From contig WBXE01000039.1 of assembly GCA_008932955.1 (NCBI GenBank), positions 1-14,041 of the forward strand: 14,041 nt of DNA, given 5' to 3'. Source of the DNA: Verrucomicrobiota bacterium (lineage in GTDB: Bacteria > Verrucomicrobiota > Verrucomicrobiia > Verrucomicrobiales > Akkermansiaceae). A program made the translations under genes and the position numbers. The notes beneath the pieces are model-generated. The model saw only the letters and a list, made by a program, of their open reading frames with translations. It was not told the DNA's origin and ran no database searches. Positions 13,919 through 14,041 of the stretch are shown here, in pieces; the stretch's first letter is position 1, and every line of letters starts with the position of its first letter.

Positions 13919-14041
13919 TCAGAGACTGCGGGCGAAATCCTCGAGGGACGTGGCTTGGATGGAGGATTTGCGCAAGCCCTGCAGCCGAACCTCGTCGCCA
14001 ATGGCCTCAATGGCATCGCAAAGTCCTGAGGGAACTTGTTC
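13919..14041 (-). CDS. C-terminal end of unidentified gene (partial)
   Basis: The last 40 codons of a minus-strand frame that stays open to the window edge and stops at TGA 13921-13919. The end, with LCDAIEAIGDEVRLQGLRK and SLEDFARSL, looks like a soluble helical protein C-terminus with ordinary codon use. I do not recognise the family. The frame is short, so this could be chance; an overlapping longer frame at 13801-14016 has a composition that looks non-coding. Confidence 0.35.
   Translation of the reverse strand, partial: EQVPSGLCDAIEAIGDEVRLQGLRKSSIQATSLEDFARSL

Noticed and set aside
13801..14016. 71-codon minus-strand frame at the right end
   Set aside because: Ala/Pro/Arg-rich composition without a recognisable motif; it overlaps the antitoxin-like tail and another open frame.
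1..14041. CRISPR array, oriC or DnaA-box cluster
   Set aside because: The repeats seen have no spacer regularity of a CRISPR, and I found no cluster of TTATCCACA-like boxes or an AT-rich unwinding region despite the parS sites.

Overview
This 14 kb window looks like chromosomal DNA from a GC-rich Gram-negative bacterium, most likely of the Verrucomicrobiota/PVC group. The reasons are a DUF3300/DUF2950 secreted-protein pair, frequent lipobox and OmpA-type envelope proteins, mostly absent Shine-Dalgarno sequences, and intergenic hairpin repeats. The phylum is an inference from gene style, not from a marker comparison.

Left part (1-3700, all minus strand): an envelope pair of unknown function (DUF3300 then DUF2950, joined by a TAATG junction), an orphan FixJ/NarL-type response regulator, and a short protein that resembles the C-terminal end of a membrane protein. 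Repeats sit between and inside these genes: a 10-bp tandem array at the window edge, a 9-bp array coding for Gly-Gly-Val, and a CACAGATT-type intergenic repeat.

Middle (3700-6400): a non-coding stretch with two copies of a hairpin-forming repeat, followed by a strong candidate for 6S RNA on the plus strand. It is convergent with mnmG (gidA) on the minus strand. One 16-bp parS-type centromere palindrome lies 57 bp upstream of the mnmG start and a second, near-perfect one lies inside mnmG. This suggests the window is close to the replication origin, although parA, parB and oriC are not in it.

Right part (6375-13520, all plus strand): a DUF6580-like membrane protein, pdhA and pdhB (two-subunit pyruvate dehydrogenase E1), then two lipobox-bearing small genes and a strong intrinsic terminator, then pdhC (E2, one lipoyl domain). 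No E3 gene (lpd) is present. A 155-bp segment bounded by perfect 13-bp inverted repeats separates pdhC from pyrE. After pyrE comes an inner-membrane-anchored OmpA-domain protein.

Far right (13571-14041, minus strand): the remains of a toxin-antitoxin module (a C-terminally shortened MazF/PemK-like toxin overlapped by an antitoxin-like tail) and the last 40 codons of an unidentified gene that runs off the window.

The most interesting items are the parS pair plus 6S RNA around mnmG, the 23-residue lipopeptide gene whose predicted mature product would be only Cys-Cys-Cys-Met, and the inverted-repeat element between pdhC and pyrE. I did not find a clear new multi-gene defence or metabolic system.
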